64,000 bases of DNA from an uncultured Coriobacteriaceae bacterium (lineage in GTDB: Bacteria; Actinomycetota; Coriobacteriia; Coriobacteriales; Atopobiaceae): the NCBI GenBank assembly GCA_902801175.1, contig CADCHF010000015.1, positions 1 through 64,000 of the forward strand, read 5' to 3'. Under the pieces are notes generated by a model. The model was not told the DNA's origin and did not search any database. It saw only the letters and a program-made list of their open reading frames with translations. Both the position numbers and the translations under genes were made by a program. Every line of letters begins with the position of its first letter. The stretch's first letter is position 1. Positions 56,377 through 64,000 of the stretch are shown here, piece after piece.

Positions 56377-59300
56377 CGAACCTGTAGTCCCCGATATGCA
56401 GGGTGTTGCAGTTCTCCGTGAGCGCCCTGGTCGTCGGAACCGGAATGCCGTCGTCCACGCGCGCGTGCACCTCGAATGAGAGTTCCACGTCCGCTCCGTC
56501 GAGCTGCATGAGCTGGCTCACGATCTCGTCCATGATGGTGCGCACGTCGCGGTTCACGCGCGTGTTGTCCAGCTTCGCGCTCATGGTGAAGGAGAGCGGC
56601 AGCTGCATCTGCTGAGGTTGCGGTTGTGGCTGCGGATCACTGGGCCTACTTGGCTCGTCAGGTCGCACGGGCTGTACTGGCCCAGGTGTCACCACAGGCT
56701 GGATTCGATCCTGCCTGCGCCTCTCCGCCTCGGCCCTTGCCTCCTCCTCGCGCTCGATCTGCTCCTGTGCCACGCCAGGCTTCACCAGCAGGTCGCTCTT
56801 GTTGATGAACGGCTTGGACTTGCCCAGAGTCAAGTTCAAGTAGCCGTCGTCTCCCAGGCCGTCGGCGATGCCGAAGAACTGGTCGCTTGAAAGGCCCTGT
56901 ACGATCGCGCCTTCCAGAACCGAGTAGCTCGCAAGCCTCGGCAGGTAGCAGTACGTGCAGAGAAGGTCCCACAGCTGCTTGATCTGGATGTCGCGTCTCT
57001 CCTTCCATAGGAGCCGGTCGAGCTCCATGCGCAGCAGCGCCGGCGCCCACTTCTCTATCGCCGCCTCGTTGGACAGGAGCTTGCGCGCGGCCTTGTGCGG
57101 CGCGTCCTCGCCGGAGCCCGCGATGCGGTCGACCTCCCACTCGATGTCCATCGACCCGCTCATGAGGTCGATGCGAGGCGCGAGCAGCCAGCTGTAGGCC
57201 TCCTGGATGCGCGTCTTGAGGGTCTCCTCGGCGCGGCGCATGCTCTGGTCGGTCTCGCGTTGCTGCGCCATGTCAAGGTTCAGCGCCTCGCGATCGTCCG
57301 ATATCGAGCGCCAGGCGAGGTAGGCCCTCGCCGCCTGCTCGAGCGACCCCACCTGCGACCCGTCGCACGCGATGAAGGCGAGCATGTTCTTGTACTGCCT
57401 CGGCGTGGTCCCGCGCATGGAGAGGATGTCGCTCGCGGCCTCGATGGCGGCTGAGGTGCCCGCATTGCCCCTGTGCCCTGCGCTCGGCGGGAGCACCACC
57501 AGGCGCAGCGTCTGCTCGTCGGGCACGTCGAGCGAGGTTGCCGGACACACGTGCACGCCCGCAAAGGGTGCGCACTTGCGGAACGCCTTGAGCCGCTGCT
57601 CCAGCTCGTACTCCACGTCAGTCTTGGAGAGCTGCTGAGCACGGTCCTCCATCACCTTGCGCAGCGTCGGACGCGTGTCGTACCACCAGCGATTGCCGGT
57701 GCCGTCGCTGTAGAGGAAGGAGGACGAGCCCTGAAGCGTCCCCAGCGCGTCGTTGAACACGGCGATGTTCTCGCCAGGCTGCACCACACCCAGGCGGATG
57801 TGGCTGCGCTCGATGCCACGCGCGCTCTGGCCGGAGACGTCCGGCGCCGATCCCAGCATCACGGTCCTCGCCACGCGCCTGCTCGCCATGAGCCGCCCGT
57901 AGCGCCCGTTGCCCTGGTCCAGCTTGAATGGCACGGAGCGCTTGCCGTCAACCTCGGAGTCCACCACACCGTTCCAGTTCTCGTCCAGGTAGCGCGTGAG
58001 CTCGTCGCGCACGTTGGGCACGTCGAGCGGCAGCGACCCCGGCATGATCATCGGGCTCTGGTCGTTGCTCATCCAGAGCTCGTGGATCACGGCAGCCATC
58101 AGGCGCAGCACGCCGCGCGTGCGCTGGAACCGTTCGAGCGTCGCCCAGTCCTCGTAGAGGCGGTCGAACACCTCGGGGTGTATCGGGTAGCACGAGACCA
58201 TGCGGTCACGGTACTCGAGCTCCTTGGCGTCCACGGGGAAGTCGGCCGCGTTGGCGCCGTACATGTGGCTGAACGCGTCGCACACCGCGTCGCGCCTGGC
58301 CTCGTCCCTACAGCCGAGGAAGAGGCGCCGCCTCACGACCTCGAATCCCTCGTTGGCGCTCACCGGCTTCCAGATGGCCTCCATGCGCCCAAAGGTGTGT
58401 TCGATGGCCTCGAGCGCCTGCTGGCCCGCGTCGCCGCCGATCTCGATGTCGCTCTCGGGGATGGATGCCACGACCATGCTGTTCTTGCTCGCGCGCGCAG
58501 CCTCGGTCACCTCCTGCACGAAGGTGATGAAGTTGTCGAAGGAGCCGGCGGGAAGCCCGCTCACGCCGTAGAGCTTCTTGGCATAGGCCACGAGCTCGTC
58601 CATGAGCACCAGGCACGGCCCGCACGAGTCGAAGAGCTCCTTGATGGCCTGGGAGCCAGGCGAGACGCCCTTGCGGTCGGCGTCGCGCACGTACTCGTAG
58701 AGGCCGGGGTTGCCGGCTGCGAAGGCGAGCTGGGCCGCCATCTCACCCCAGAGAGTGTTGATTGTAATGCCCGGCATGTCGGCCGGCCGTCTCGCCTTGG
58801 TCGGGTTGAGCGATGTTCCCACGAGCACGGCCACGCGAACCTTCGGGAGCGTCCCGATGCCGCTCTCGTCCACGACGGCCTTCGCGTTGGGGATGCGGTC
58901 GATGAGGTCGGCCGAGCGTAGCAGGTGGTAGAGTGCGAGCATGCTGTGCGTCTTGCCGCCGCCGAACGCCGTCTTGAGCTGGATCACCGGCTCGCCGTCT
59001 AGCCCTCCCACGCGCCTCAGCGCCTGGGTGAGCAGGCCCTTCATGCCCTCGGTCACGTACGTCCTGCGATAGAACTCAACGGGATCGCGATACTCGAAGG
59101 AACCCTCGCCACGCGCCACCTGGGCCAGGTCGGCTGCGAACTCGGCGTTGCGGTAGCGCCCTTCGCGCACGTCCTGGTGCGGCTCCATCACGTCCTTCCA
59201 GGCGGGGAGCCCGTCGACCGACACCGTCTGCGGCGCGGCCGACTTCCTTGGGGCGGACTGTGCATCGGTTGCCTCCGCTGAGGCGTTGCCATAGCGCACC

Positions 59301-59731
59301 CCGCGCATGAGGTCGTTGATCTCCGCCTCTCCGTCTGGGTCGATACCCCCGAGCAGGCGGCTCATGGTGTCGAGAGCCCTCCACGTGTCGCTGTCGGAGA
59401 AGGTCGCCACGCCCGCGTGCGCCCATTTGTTGCGCACACCATGCAGCTCTTTCGCCCAGGTGCGGTAGTCAGCAGAAAGCTTCTTCCGGAAAGTTTGACC
59501 CCAGTGGATGTCAAAAAGCGTGAGGCAGTTCGCCAAGTCGAGGGCATCGGTAACTGTAGCGAAGTCGCCCGTAGCGGGCAGGTTGCGCCGCTGATCCTCG
59601 TAGAGGCGGCCGAAAACGGCTACCTCCCACCAATTCTCACCATACTCGACAATGAGCTCGTGGGCGATGTAACCGACGAGCGAGTCGCGGACAATGCCAA
59701 GGCCTTTTGTTATGAGATCATAGTTATCCAT
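56369..59731 (-). CDS. Swt1-type HEPN / DUF499 ATPase
   Basis: This is a 1120-aa protein. The N-terminal 120 residues are a Swt1-like HEPN domain (ENWWEVAVFGRLYEDQRRNL, ELHGVRNKWAH), with the Rx4H motif RNKWAH found in HEPN RNases. The large DUF499 P-loop ATPase follows: LKTAFGGGKTHSMLALYHLL (Walker A), CLVLMDELVAYAKKLYG (Walker B DE) and VVASIPESDIEIGGDAGQ. The C terminus has a proline-rich linker (PVQPVRPDEPSRPSDPQP) and a beta-rich end. DUF499 ATPases accompany DUF1156 methyltransferases and helicases in defence loci. AAGGAGG precedes the ATG. The gene starts 12 bp after the methyltransferase stop codon. Confidence 0.92.
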   Translation of the reverse strand: MDNYDLITKGLGIVRDSLVGYIAHELIVEYGENWWEVAVFGRLYEDQRRNLPATGDFATVTDALDLANCLTLFDIHWGQTFRKKLSADYRTWAKELHGVRNKWAHAGVATFSDSDTWRALDTMSRLLGGIDPDGEAEINDLMRGVRYGNASAEATDAQSAPRKSAAPQTVSVDGLPAWKDVMEPHQDVREGRYRNAEFAADLAQVARGEGSFEYRDPVEFYRRTYVTEGMKGLLTQALRRVGGLDGEPVIQLKTAFGGGKTHSMLALYHLLRSADLIDRIPNAKAVVDESGIGTLPKVRVAVLVGTSLNPTKARRPADMPGITINTLWGEMAAQLAFAAGNPGLYEYVRDADRKGVSPGSQAIKELFDSCGPCLVLMDELVAYAKKLYGVSGLPAGSFDNFITFVQEVTEAARASKNSMVVASIPESDIEIGGDAGQQALEAIEHTFGRMEAIWKPVSANEGFEVVRRRLFLGCRDEARRDAVCDAFSHMYGANAADFPVDAKELEYRDRMVSCYPIHPEVFDRLYEDWATLERFQRTRGVLRLMAAVIHELWMSNDQSPMIMPGSLPLDVPNVRDELTRYLDENWNGVVDSEVDGKRSVPFKLDQGNGRYGRLMASRRVARTVMLGSAPDVSGQSARGIERSHIRLGVVQPGENIAVFNDALGTLQGSSSFLYSDGTGNRWWYDTRPTLRKVMEDRAQQLSKTDVEYELEQRLKAFRKCAPFAGVHVCPATSLDVPDEQTLRLVVLPPSAGHRGNAGTSAAIEAASDILSMRGTTPRQYKNMLAFIACDGSQVGSLEQAARAYLAWRSISDDREALNLDMAQQRETDQSMRRAEETLKTRIQEAYSWLLAPRIDLMSGSMDIEWEVDRIAGSGEDAPHKAARKLLSNEAAIEKWAPALLRMELDRLLWKERRDIQIKQLWDLLCTYCYLPRLASYSVLEGAIVQGLSSDQFFGIADGLGDDGYLNLTLGKSKPFINKSDLLVKPGVAQEQIEREEEARAEAERRRQDRIQPVVTPGPVQPVRPDEPSRPSDPQPQPQPQQMQLPLSFTMSAKLDNTRVNRDVRTIMDEIVSQLMQLDGADVELSFEVHARVDDGIPVPTTRALTENCNTLHIGDYRFDG

Positions 59732-59743
59732 GCCTCAGCCTCC

Positions 59744-62503
59744 TTAGATGTCGAGAGTCGTCTGAACGGGTGTTTCTGCCTGCAGCTGTGCGGCACGTGA
59801 CTCTATGTCACGCCATGCCGTTACGAGCGAGTTGTATGCAAATGCCTCTTGGTTCCAACCTTTCTTGTCCGCAATGGTGAAGAGGCGGTAAGCGAGAGCG
59901 CGGGCATTATCCGCGCGGGCATCGTAAATGTCCTTTAGCATCTTGGCGCATTCCTCGATGCCACCAATCTCCATGGCATGGGTAAGCTGTTGTGTGAAAA
60001 GCCAGCAGAAATCGGGGGCGGGCATGCTTCTAATCTCGTCACGCCCGAGAAGTCGAACCACACCCTTTGCAGAGCTGAGAGCTCCCTTCGTAGCGATGCC
60101 TTCGATAGATGTGTTCTTCGCTCGTGCAAGCACATCCGCCTCGCCGAACTTAATCTCGTTGAATGCACATTGCGTGTAGAGGTCAACGCAGAAACGACTC
60201 TCGCGGTCTAATTCAGTGTCTTGATCAGAGAAATAGAGATCTAACTCTTGGTTGATAATCTGGAGTGCCGAGCGCACGGTCATTTCACTGCCGTCTGCTT
60301 CTAAGACTTTGTTGTATCGCGAGAAAACGCCTATTCCAGGACCAATAGCAGATTGTGCCAAGTCAACAGGTGCCAGATTTGATGATTGTAGGGTATTGAG
60401 CGCGGGAGTAAGCTCGAGCTTTAGAGCCCTTACGAATTGACGACGCGTGGTATTTGGCGCATCTGCCACTCGCTTTCTACAAACTAGAACGATTGAAGAC
60501 GCAAGGGCATTCGAGCCGTTGCTTCTCATTCTGTTTGCAAGCTCAGTCCGCATTGGCCAGGTACCAACAATGGAGAACCCCGCACGAATTATGGCGGAAA
60601 GCATTGTCTCCCAACCAGTTGAGGCAACAGATTCTACGTTATTAGATGATTCTGCGTCAGATTGTTTGAAAGCATAATAAACTGTCAGGGGAATATCATC
60701 CCGTAAATAATTACGAACCTGTTTGAATGAAGAGAACATACCTTCTTCGAAAAAGTCACGTGCGCCTTTTTGGCCGCGTTCTTCTCTGAACGGATCCGCA
60801 ACCAGTTCTTCGTGTTTTGGTGTCATTGCTGTAGCAAAGAGTTCTGGGTATACGTCCCGAAGCATTCGTCTCATCCAGACATAGAAGAAGTCAGAGAAGT
60901 CAGCATAAGGAACGTTACTGTAATACGGCGGATCCGTTGAGACCATGATATTGCGCAATCCGCAATCGCTCTGCGCGTCATATTGTTCAGCAACACCTTC
61001 TCCTGAGGAAGGCATCTTTTCTAGGCTCTTCGTGACCCACATAATCATGTTGTCAAAACAACCACTTGAATTGCAGAACGGATTACCTTCCGCATAATCC
61101 CAAGTCATACTCATGCCAGACATGCTGAAGGTATGGAAAAGACCTTCTCTAGTTGTATCCCAGCCGCATAGCGTAGAGCAACGATCTGCAAGCCTGTCAA
61201 CCATAAACGCTAGATATACTTTTAAAGCCTCTGAGTATGCTTTTGCGCCAGCACCTCCATCTCTGAGCGGAACATCATCATTGGATAATCCCGCATTTAG
61301 CGCGTCGGAGTATGCCTTATCACATACCACATGCACGAGCTTGGAGAAAGTGTCTAGGCAAAGTAATTGCCGATTACTAAAAATCGAATCAATGGTTGTC
61401 ATCCCGTAAGCTGGCGGATTAATGTAGCCAGGGTATCGAGCAAAATCTCCCAACTCACAATCTTCTGGCCTCTGCACATCTGCCATTTTTGCATGATTTT
61501 CTGTCGGAGGCAGGTAATAGCGTTGCTTTGGACCCTCCGCAATGATAGAGGTCATTATTCGCCCAATATGACCATTGTTGCCCTCTTGACGAATATATGG
61601 AAGGGGAACTGGCTGGCCACATCTGGGACAAATTGCCCCTTTCCTTCCTACGGTCCCTTTTTTAGAGCTTCTCCCTGATGCTGTAGTAAAGACCGGCTCT
61701 AAGCCATCGTATTTCAGCTCGATGTGAGCTTCCTTGCCCTTCTTCTTGCATAGATCAAGAGAGCGGATTAACGGGAGAGTACAACCACAGGCAGGATTTG
61801 GACATTTAATCGTTCTTGCAAAGAGCCATGCGATTACAGGCGCTTTCCCACCGCCCATTGATGATGGCAAATCAACATCTGGAAAGACATCGATTAATTC
61901 GTCGTTTGCCAGTCTTTTGAGCTCTGCGGCGTAGTAGTTCAGGTCTTCGACGAAACCAGTATTACCTTCCCAAGGGGAGAGGTTTCTCCTGTTTTGTGCA
62001 TCGGGATTAATAGGTGCTCGATTTGCAAATCTTGGTGGAATTGAAATTGATGCCTTGTTAATAGCAACTGCCACTGGATTCAAATCATGAGCATACGCCT
62101 TTAGTCCAAGCCTTTGTGCCTCTAACGGAATTGCTCCGCCTCCTGCGAATGGGTCGAGCAGTGCAGGCACGTTATGACCGACGTATTCTTTAATCTCATC
62201 CATTGCGATATCAAGGATGCGTTTGTTGTTCAGATTCTCCCACGCAACAAGCTCTTTCAAAATACCAAAAAGACGCATCCTCTCTCTTTCTTGGTCCTCT
62301 TCAGTAGGGAATTTTTCTGGATGTGAAGAGGGGTCATCTACTAGGGAGGACCAGATAACTGCTCGCGCAGCTGCAAGGGGACGCCGCGCCCACCAAAGGT
62401 GTAGCGTCGACGGATGTCCGTGGCGAATTGACTTCTCGCGAACAGCTGCAGCATTAATAGCGTCAAGTGGTAGAGCTACCTCGATGAGCTTCTTCACTGC
62501 CAT
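59744..62503 (-). CDS. DUF1156 family DNA adenine methyltransferase
   Basis: This is a 919-aa protein. The N-terminal DUF1156 block is KKLIEVALPLDAINAAAVRE, KSIRHGHPSTLHLWWARRPL and AAARAVIW. The SAM-binding motif I is LLDPFAGGGAIPLEAQRLG, and motif IV is STDPPYYSNVPYADFSDFFY, so a beta-class N6-adenine (or N4-cytosine) enzyme is expected. Zinc ribbons lie between them (KCPNPACGCTLPL, ICPRCGQPVPLP). It should mark host DNA for the defence system. Its base composition is visibly richer in A and T than both neighbours (for example 60,600-60,960), which suggests a separate origin. Its start overlaps the end of the helicase gene by 10 bp. Confidence 0.94.
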   Translation of the reverse strand: MAVKKLIEVALPLDAINAAAVREKSIRHGHPSTLHLWWARRPLAAARAVIWSSLVDDPSSHPEKFPTEEDQERERMRLFGILKELVAWENLNNKRILDIAMDEIKEYVGHNVPALLDPFAGGGAIPLEAQRLGLKAYAHDLNPVAVAINKASISIPPRFANRAPINPDAQNRRNLSPWEGNTGFVEDLNYYAAELKRLANDELIDVFPDVDLPSSMGGGKAPVIAWLFARTIKCPNPACGCTLPLIRSLDLCKKKGKEAHIELKYDGLEPVFTTASGRSSKKGTVGRKGAICPRCGQPVPLPYIRQEGNNGHIGRIMTSIIAEGPKQRYYLPPTENHAKMADVQRPEDCELGDFARYPGYINPPAYGMTTIDSIFSNRQLLCLDTFSKLVHVVCDKAYSDALNAGLSNDDVPLRDGGAGAKAYSEALKVYLAFMVDRLADRCSTLCGWDTTREGLFHTFSMSGMSMTWDYAEGNPFCNSSGCFDNMIMWVTKSLEKMPSSGEGVAEQYDAQSDCGLRNIMVSTDPPYYSNVPYADFSDFFYVWMRRMLRDVYPELFATAMTPKHEELVADPFREERGQKGARDFFEEGMFSSFKQVRNYLRDDIPLTVYYAFKQSDAESSNNVESVASTGWETMLSAIIRAGFSIVGTWPMRTELANRMRSNGSNALASSIVLVCRKRVADAPNTTRRQFVRALKLELTPALNTLQSSNLAPVDLAQSAIGPGIGVFSRYNKVLEADGSEMTVRSALQIINQELDLYFSDQDTELDRESRFCVDLYTQCAFNEIKFGEADVLARAKNTSIEGIATKGALSSAKGVVRLLGRDEIRSMPAPDFCWLFTQQLTHAMEIGGIEECAKMLKDIYDARADNARALAYRLFTIADKKGWNQEAFAYNSLVTAWRDIESRAAQLQAETPVQTTLDI

Positions 62504-64000
62504 GTGTCCGTCCTTTCCAGGACGACCTCGGCAGATCTCCTGAGTCGTCCTATGTCGAAGTTGACGCTTGTCTCGGTGAACGCGGGGGTCCTGAGGGCGG
62601 GCCTCCGCAGGTAGGTTGTGTGCGTGGTGGCGCCGTCCACCTCGACAATGGCGAGCAGCCAGCAGTCGGGCTTGTTGAGGGCGGCGAGTATCTCGTTCTT
62701 GGAGAGGGTCACGGTGTCGGCCCCGGCGATGCGGCCCTTCACCTCGATCATGCGCAGCACCGGGTCGGTGCCGTCGCGCAGGCCGTCGGGCACGCGGGAC
62801 TCTACGTCGTAGCCGATCTTCCTGCGGTCACTCACGTCGCGCGGGTCGTTGCCCAGCTCGCGCTCGATGGCGCAGACCACGTCCATGGCACGGAGTTCGG
62901 TCCGGCGCTTGGCCTCGGTGTCCGCGCTCTGGCCGTTCGGGCCGGGGTCCGTGCCGGCCTCTCCGCGCAGCATGCTCGCGGGCACCACGAGGGCGCCGCC
63001 CACCACGCGCGGGGGCATCGGCGCGAGCTGTCTCTGCAGCTCCAGCTGGTCGGTGCGCCTTTGCAGGCGCTCGGCGAGCTCGTTGGCGCGCCGCTCGGCC
63101 TGGCGCGAGTTGAGCTTGGCGTTCGTCTTGCCCGCGTGCTCCCGGTCTGCGAGCTCCCCGGCGCGGTAGTCCCACCAGTTGATCTCGGCGCGCAGGCGCG
63201 TCTCCACCGCCCTCTGCACCTTGCTCACGTGTGCGAGTGTGCGACCGCGCACCTCGGCGATATGATGCGGGATGACCTCGCGGATGGCGAAGTCGGTAGC
63301 TATCTTGTCAGGACCTTGGGCAAGCCAGCCCAGCTCCTCGGCGCAGGCTTCCTCCACGCGGGCGAGCTCGTCCCTCGTCGGGGCTCGGTAGTCGAGGTAC
63401 GGGGCGTACCCGGCGTCGGTCGTGCGCCCGTCGTAGTCGATCTCCACGAAGTGCACCTGCCGGTCGACGGTTCGCTTGGTTCCGTCGGGGAGGGTGGTGC
63501 CGTCCTGGATGGCGCTCTCCACCCAGAAGAGGAAGCGCGGCGCGTCTGCCGCCTCGTCGTCGTCCACGAGCACGGCACCCTGGCGCATGCAGCCCATGCC
63601 GCGCTCCAGCGTCACGGAGACGAGGGCGTCAAGCAGCGGGTGGCCCGGGCACACGAGGTCGGCGTTGGGTTTTCCCTCGAGCGTCACCCTGTCCTTCTCG
63701 AAGCACACGCGCTCGTACCGCTTGAGCACGGGGTCGGCCACGCCTATGCCGGCGTCCCTCGTGCGCACGTCGAAGGGGGTCTCAAGCACCTCGAAGCGCC
63801 CCTCCTCGCGCTCCGCCACGCGGCCGCCGAGCCGGGCCATCGCCTCCAGGAAGAACGCCTCGATGAAGTGCGGCTCCAGCTTGCGGGCCTCCATGCGCTC
63901 CATGTCTTCCTTGATCTTCGTTACCGCGTGCACGTCCATCACGTCGGCGGTGAGCGCGTACTCCTCCAACAGTCTCTTCAGGGCGTCGCCGTCGAGCGAG
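62494..64000 (-). CDS. Helicase C-terminal part with DUF3883 domain (5' end outside the window)
   Basis: The open frame continues to the window edge, so only about 500 C-terminal residues are visible. They are a helical/coiled region (FAIREVIPHHIAEVRGRTLA, NAKLNSRQAERRANELAERL) and a C-terminal DUF3883 domain (YDVESRVPD, RMIEVKGRIAGADTVTLSKN, EILAALNKPDCWLLAIVEVD) with the IEVKGR core of a PD-(D/E)XK-like fold. This C-terminal plan is that of large SNF2-type helicases that travel with DUF1156 and DUF499 genes. The helicase motor itself lies beyond 64,000 and is not seen. It overlaps the methyltransferase gene. Confidence 0.85.
   Translation of the reverse strand, partial: SLDGDALKRLLEEYALTADVMDVHAVTKIKEDMERMEARKLEPHFIEAFFLEAMARLGGRVAEREEGRFEVLETPFDVRTRDAGIGVADPVLKRYERVCFEKDRVTLEGKPNADLVCPGHPLLDALVSVTLERGMGCMRQGAVLVDDDEAADAPRFLFWVESAIQDGTTLPDGTKRTVDRQVHFVEIDYDGRTTDAGYAPYLDYRAPTRDELARVEEACAEELGWLAQGPDKIATDFAIREVIPHHIAEVRGRTLAHVSKVQRAVETRLRAEINWWDYRAGELADREHAGKTNAKLNSRQAERRANELAERLQRRTDQLELQRQLAPMPPRVVGGALVVPASMLRGEAGTDPGPNGQSADTEAKRRTELRAMDVVCAIERELGNDPRDVSDRRKIGYDVESRVPDGLRDGTDPVLRMIEVKGRIAGADTVTLSKNEILAALNKPDCWLLAIVEVDGATTHTTYLRRPALRTPAFTETSVNFDIGRLRRSAEVVLERTDTWQ

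Overview
The window looks like chromosomal DNA of a high-GC Gram-positive bacterium of the class Coriobacteriia, most likely Atopobiaceae (Olsenella or a close relative). The reasons are indirect: high GC with strong GC-rich codon use, an IS1249-type insertion sequence, Ltp-type and DUF285-type surface proteins, LPXTG anchoring, and small double-glycine leader peptides. No rRNA or marker gene in the window proves the genus.

Positions 1-13,000 are mostly core genome: an S10 peptidase, tRNA-His and tRNA-Lys, a small flavin-type oxidoreductase, a HAD phosphatase, and a divergent threonine/aspartate-family locus. In that locus hom-lysC-asd lies on the minus strand and thrC-thrB-thrH on the plus strand. 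Together they take aspartate to threonine, and asd also feeds lysine and methionine synthesis. The shared 211-bp intergenic region carries a good promoter and two palindromes.

Positions 12,600-34,400 hold many lineage-specific genes: an Ltp lipoprotein, a tandem cystatin-like lipoprotein, cardiolipin synthase, a zinc-ribbon/L12-like/CFI-box protein, a degenerate Mrr-like domain fused to leucine-rich repeats, a PucR-type regulator next to a LigM/GcvT-like methyltransferase (each preceded by TGTGA-N5-TCACA), a GTPase, an LPXTG von Willebrand A protein, and an apparently exported MTA/SAH nucleosidase. Intergenic DNA is rich in paired palindromes built around GTGTCA, GGGGACGT and TGACAC.

Positions 34,400-46,000 look like decaying accessory DNA. 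They hold a 292-bp tandem duplication with nested inverted repeats, a Nif11-like small protein, a GH25 lysozyme gene with one in-frame TAG, an orphan cbiL, one frameshifted, one TAG-interrupted and one intact double-glycine leader peptide gene, a PrsW-type protease, a toxin-like lipoprotein next to a surface protein, a DUF285 surface-protein remnant with an in-frame TAG, and an internally deleted IS1249 copy.

A 47-bp copy of the 3' part of a tRNA (anticodon-loop GAC, Val) at 44,862-44,908 is oriented so that an integrated element would lie to its right. Everything to its right is on the minus strand and defence-like. First, in transcription order, comes a helicase/DUF3883 protein (cut by the window edge), a DUF1156 DNA methyltransferase, a Swt1-HEPN/DUF499 ATPase, a DUF262 (GmrSD-type) protein and a DUF6508-NADAR fusion. 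Then come an intact Mrr endonuclease, a cold-shock-like/90-aa-repeat/zinc-ribbon protein, an HNH-like membrane protein, a glycine-rich membrane protein and a GSDGSWGY-repeat protein. The first set resembles known helicase-methylase-ATPase defence loci with added modules. The four genes after Mrr are the best candidate for an undescribed system in this window.
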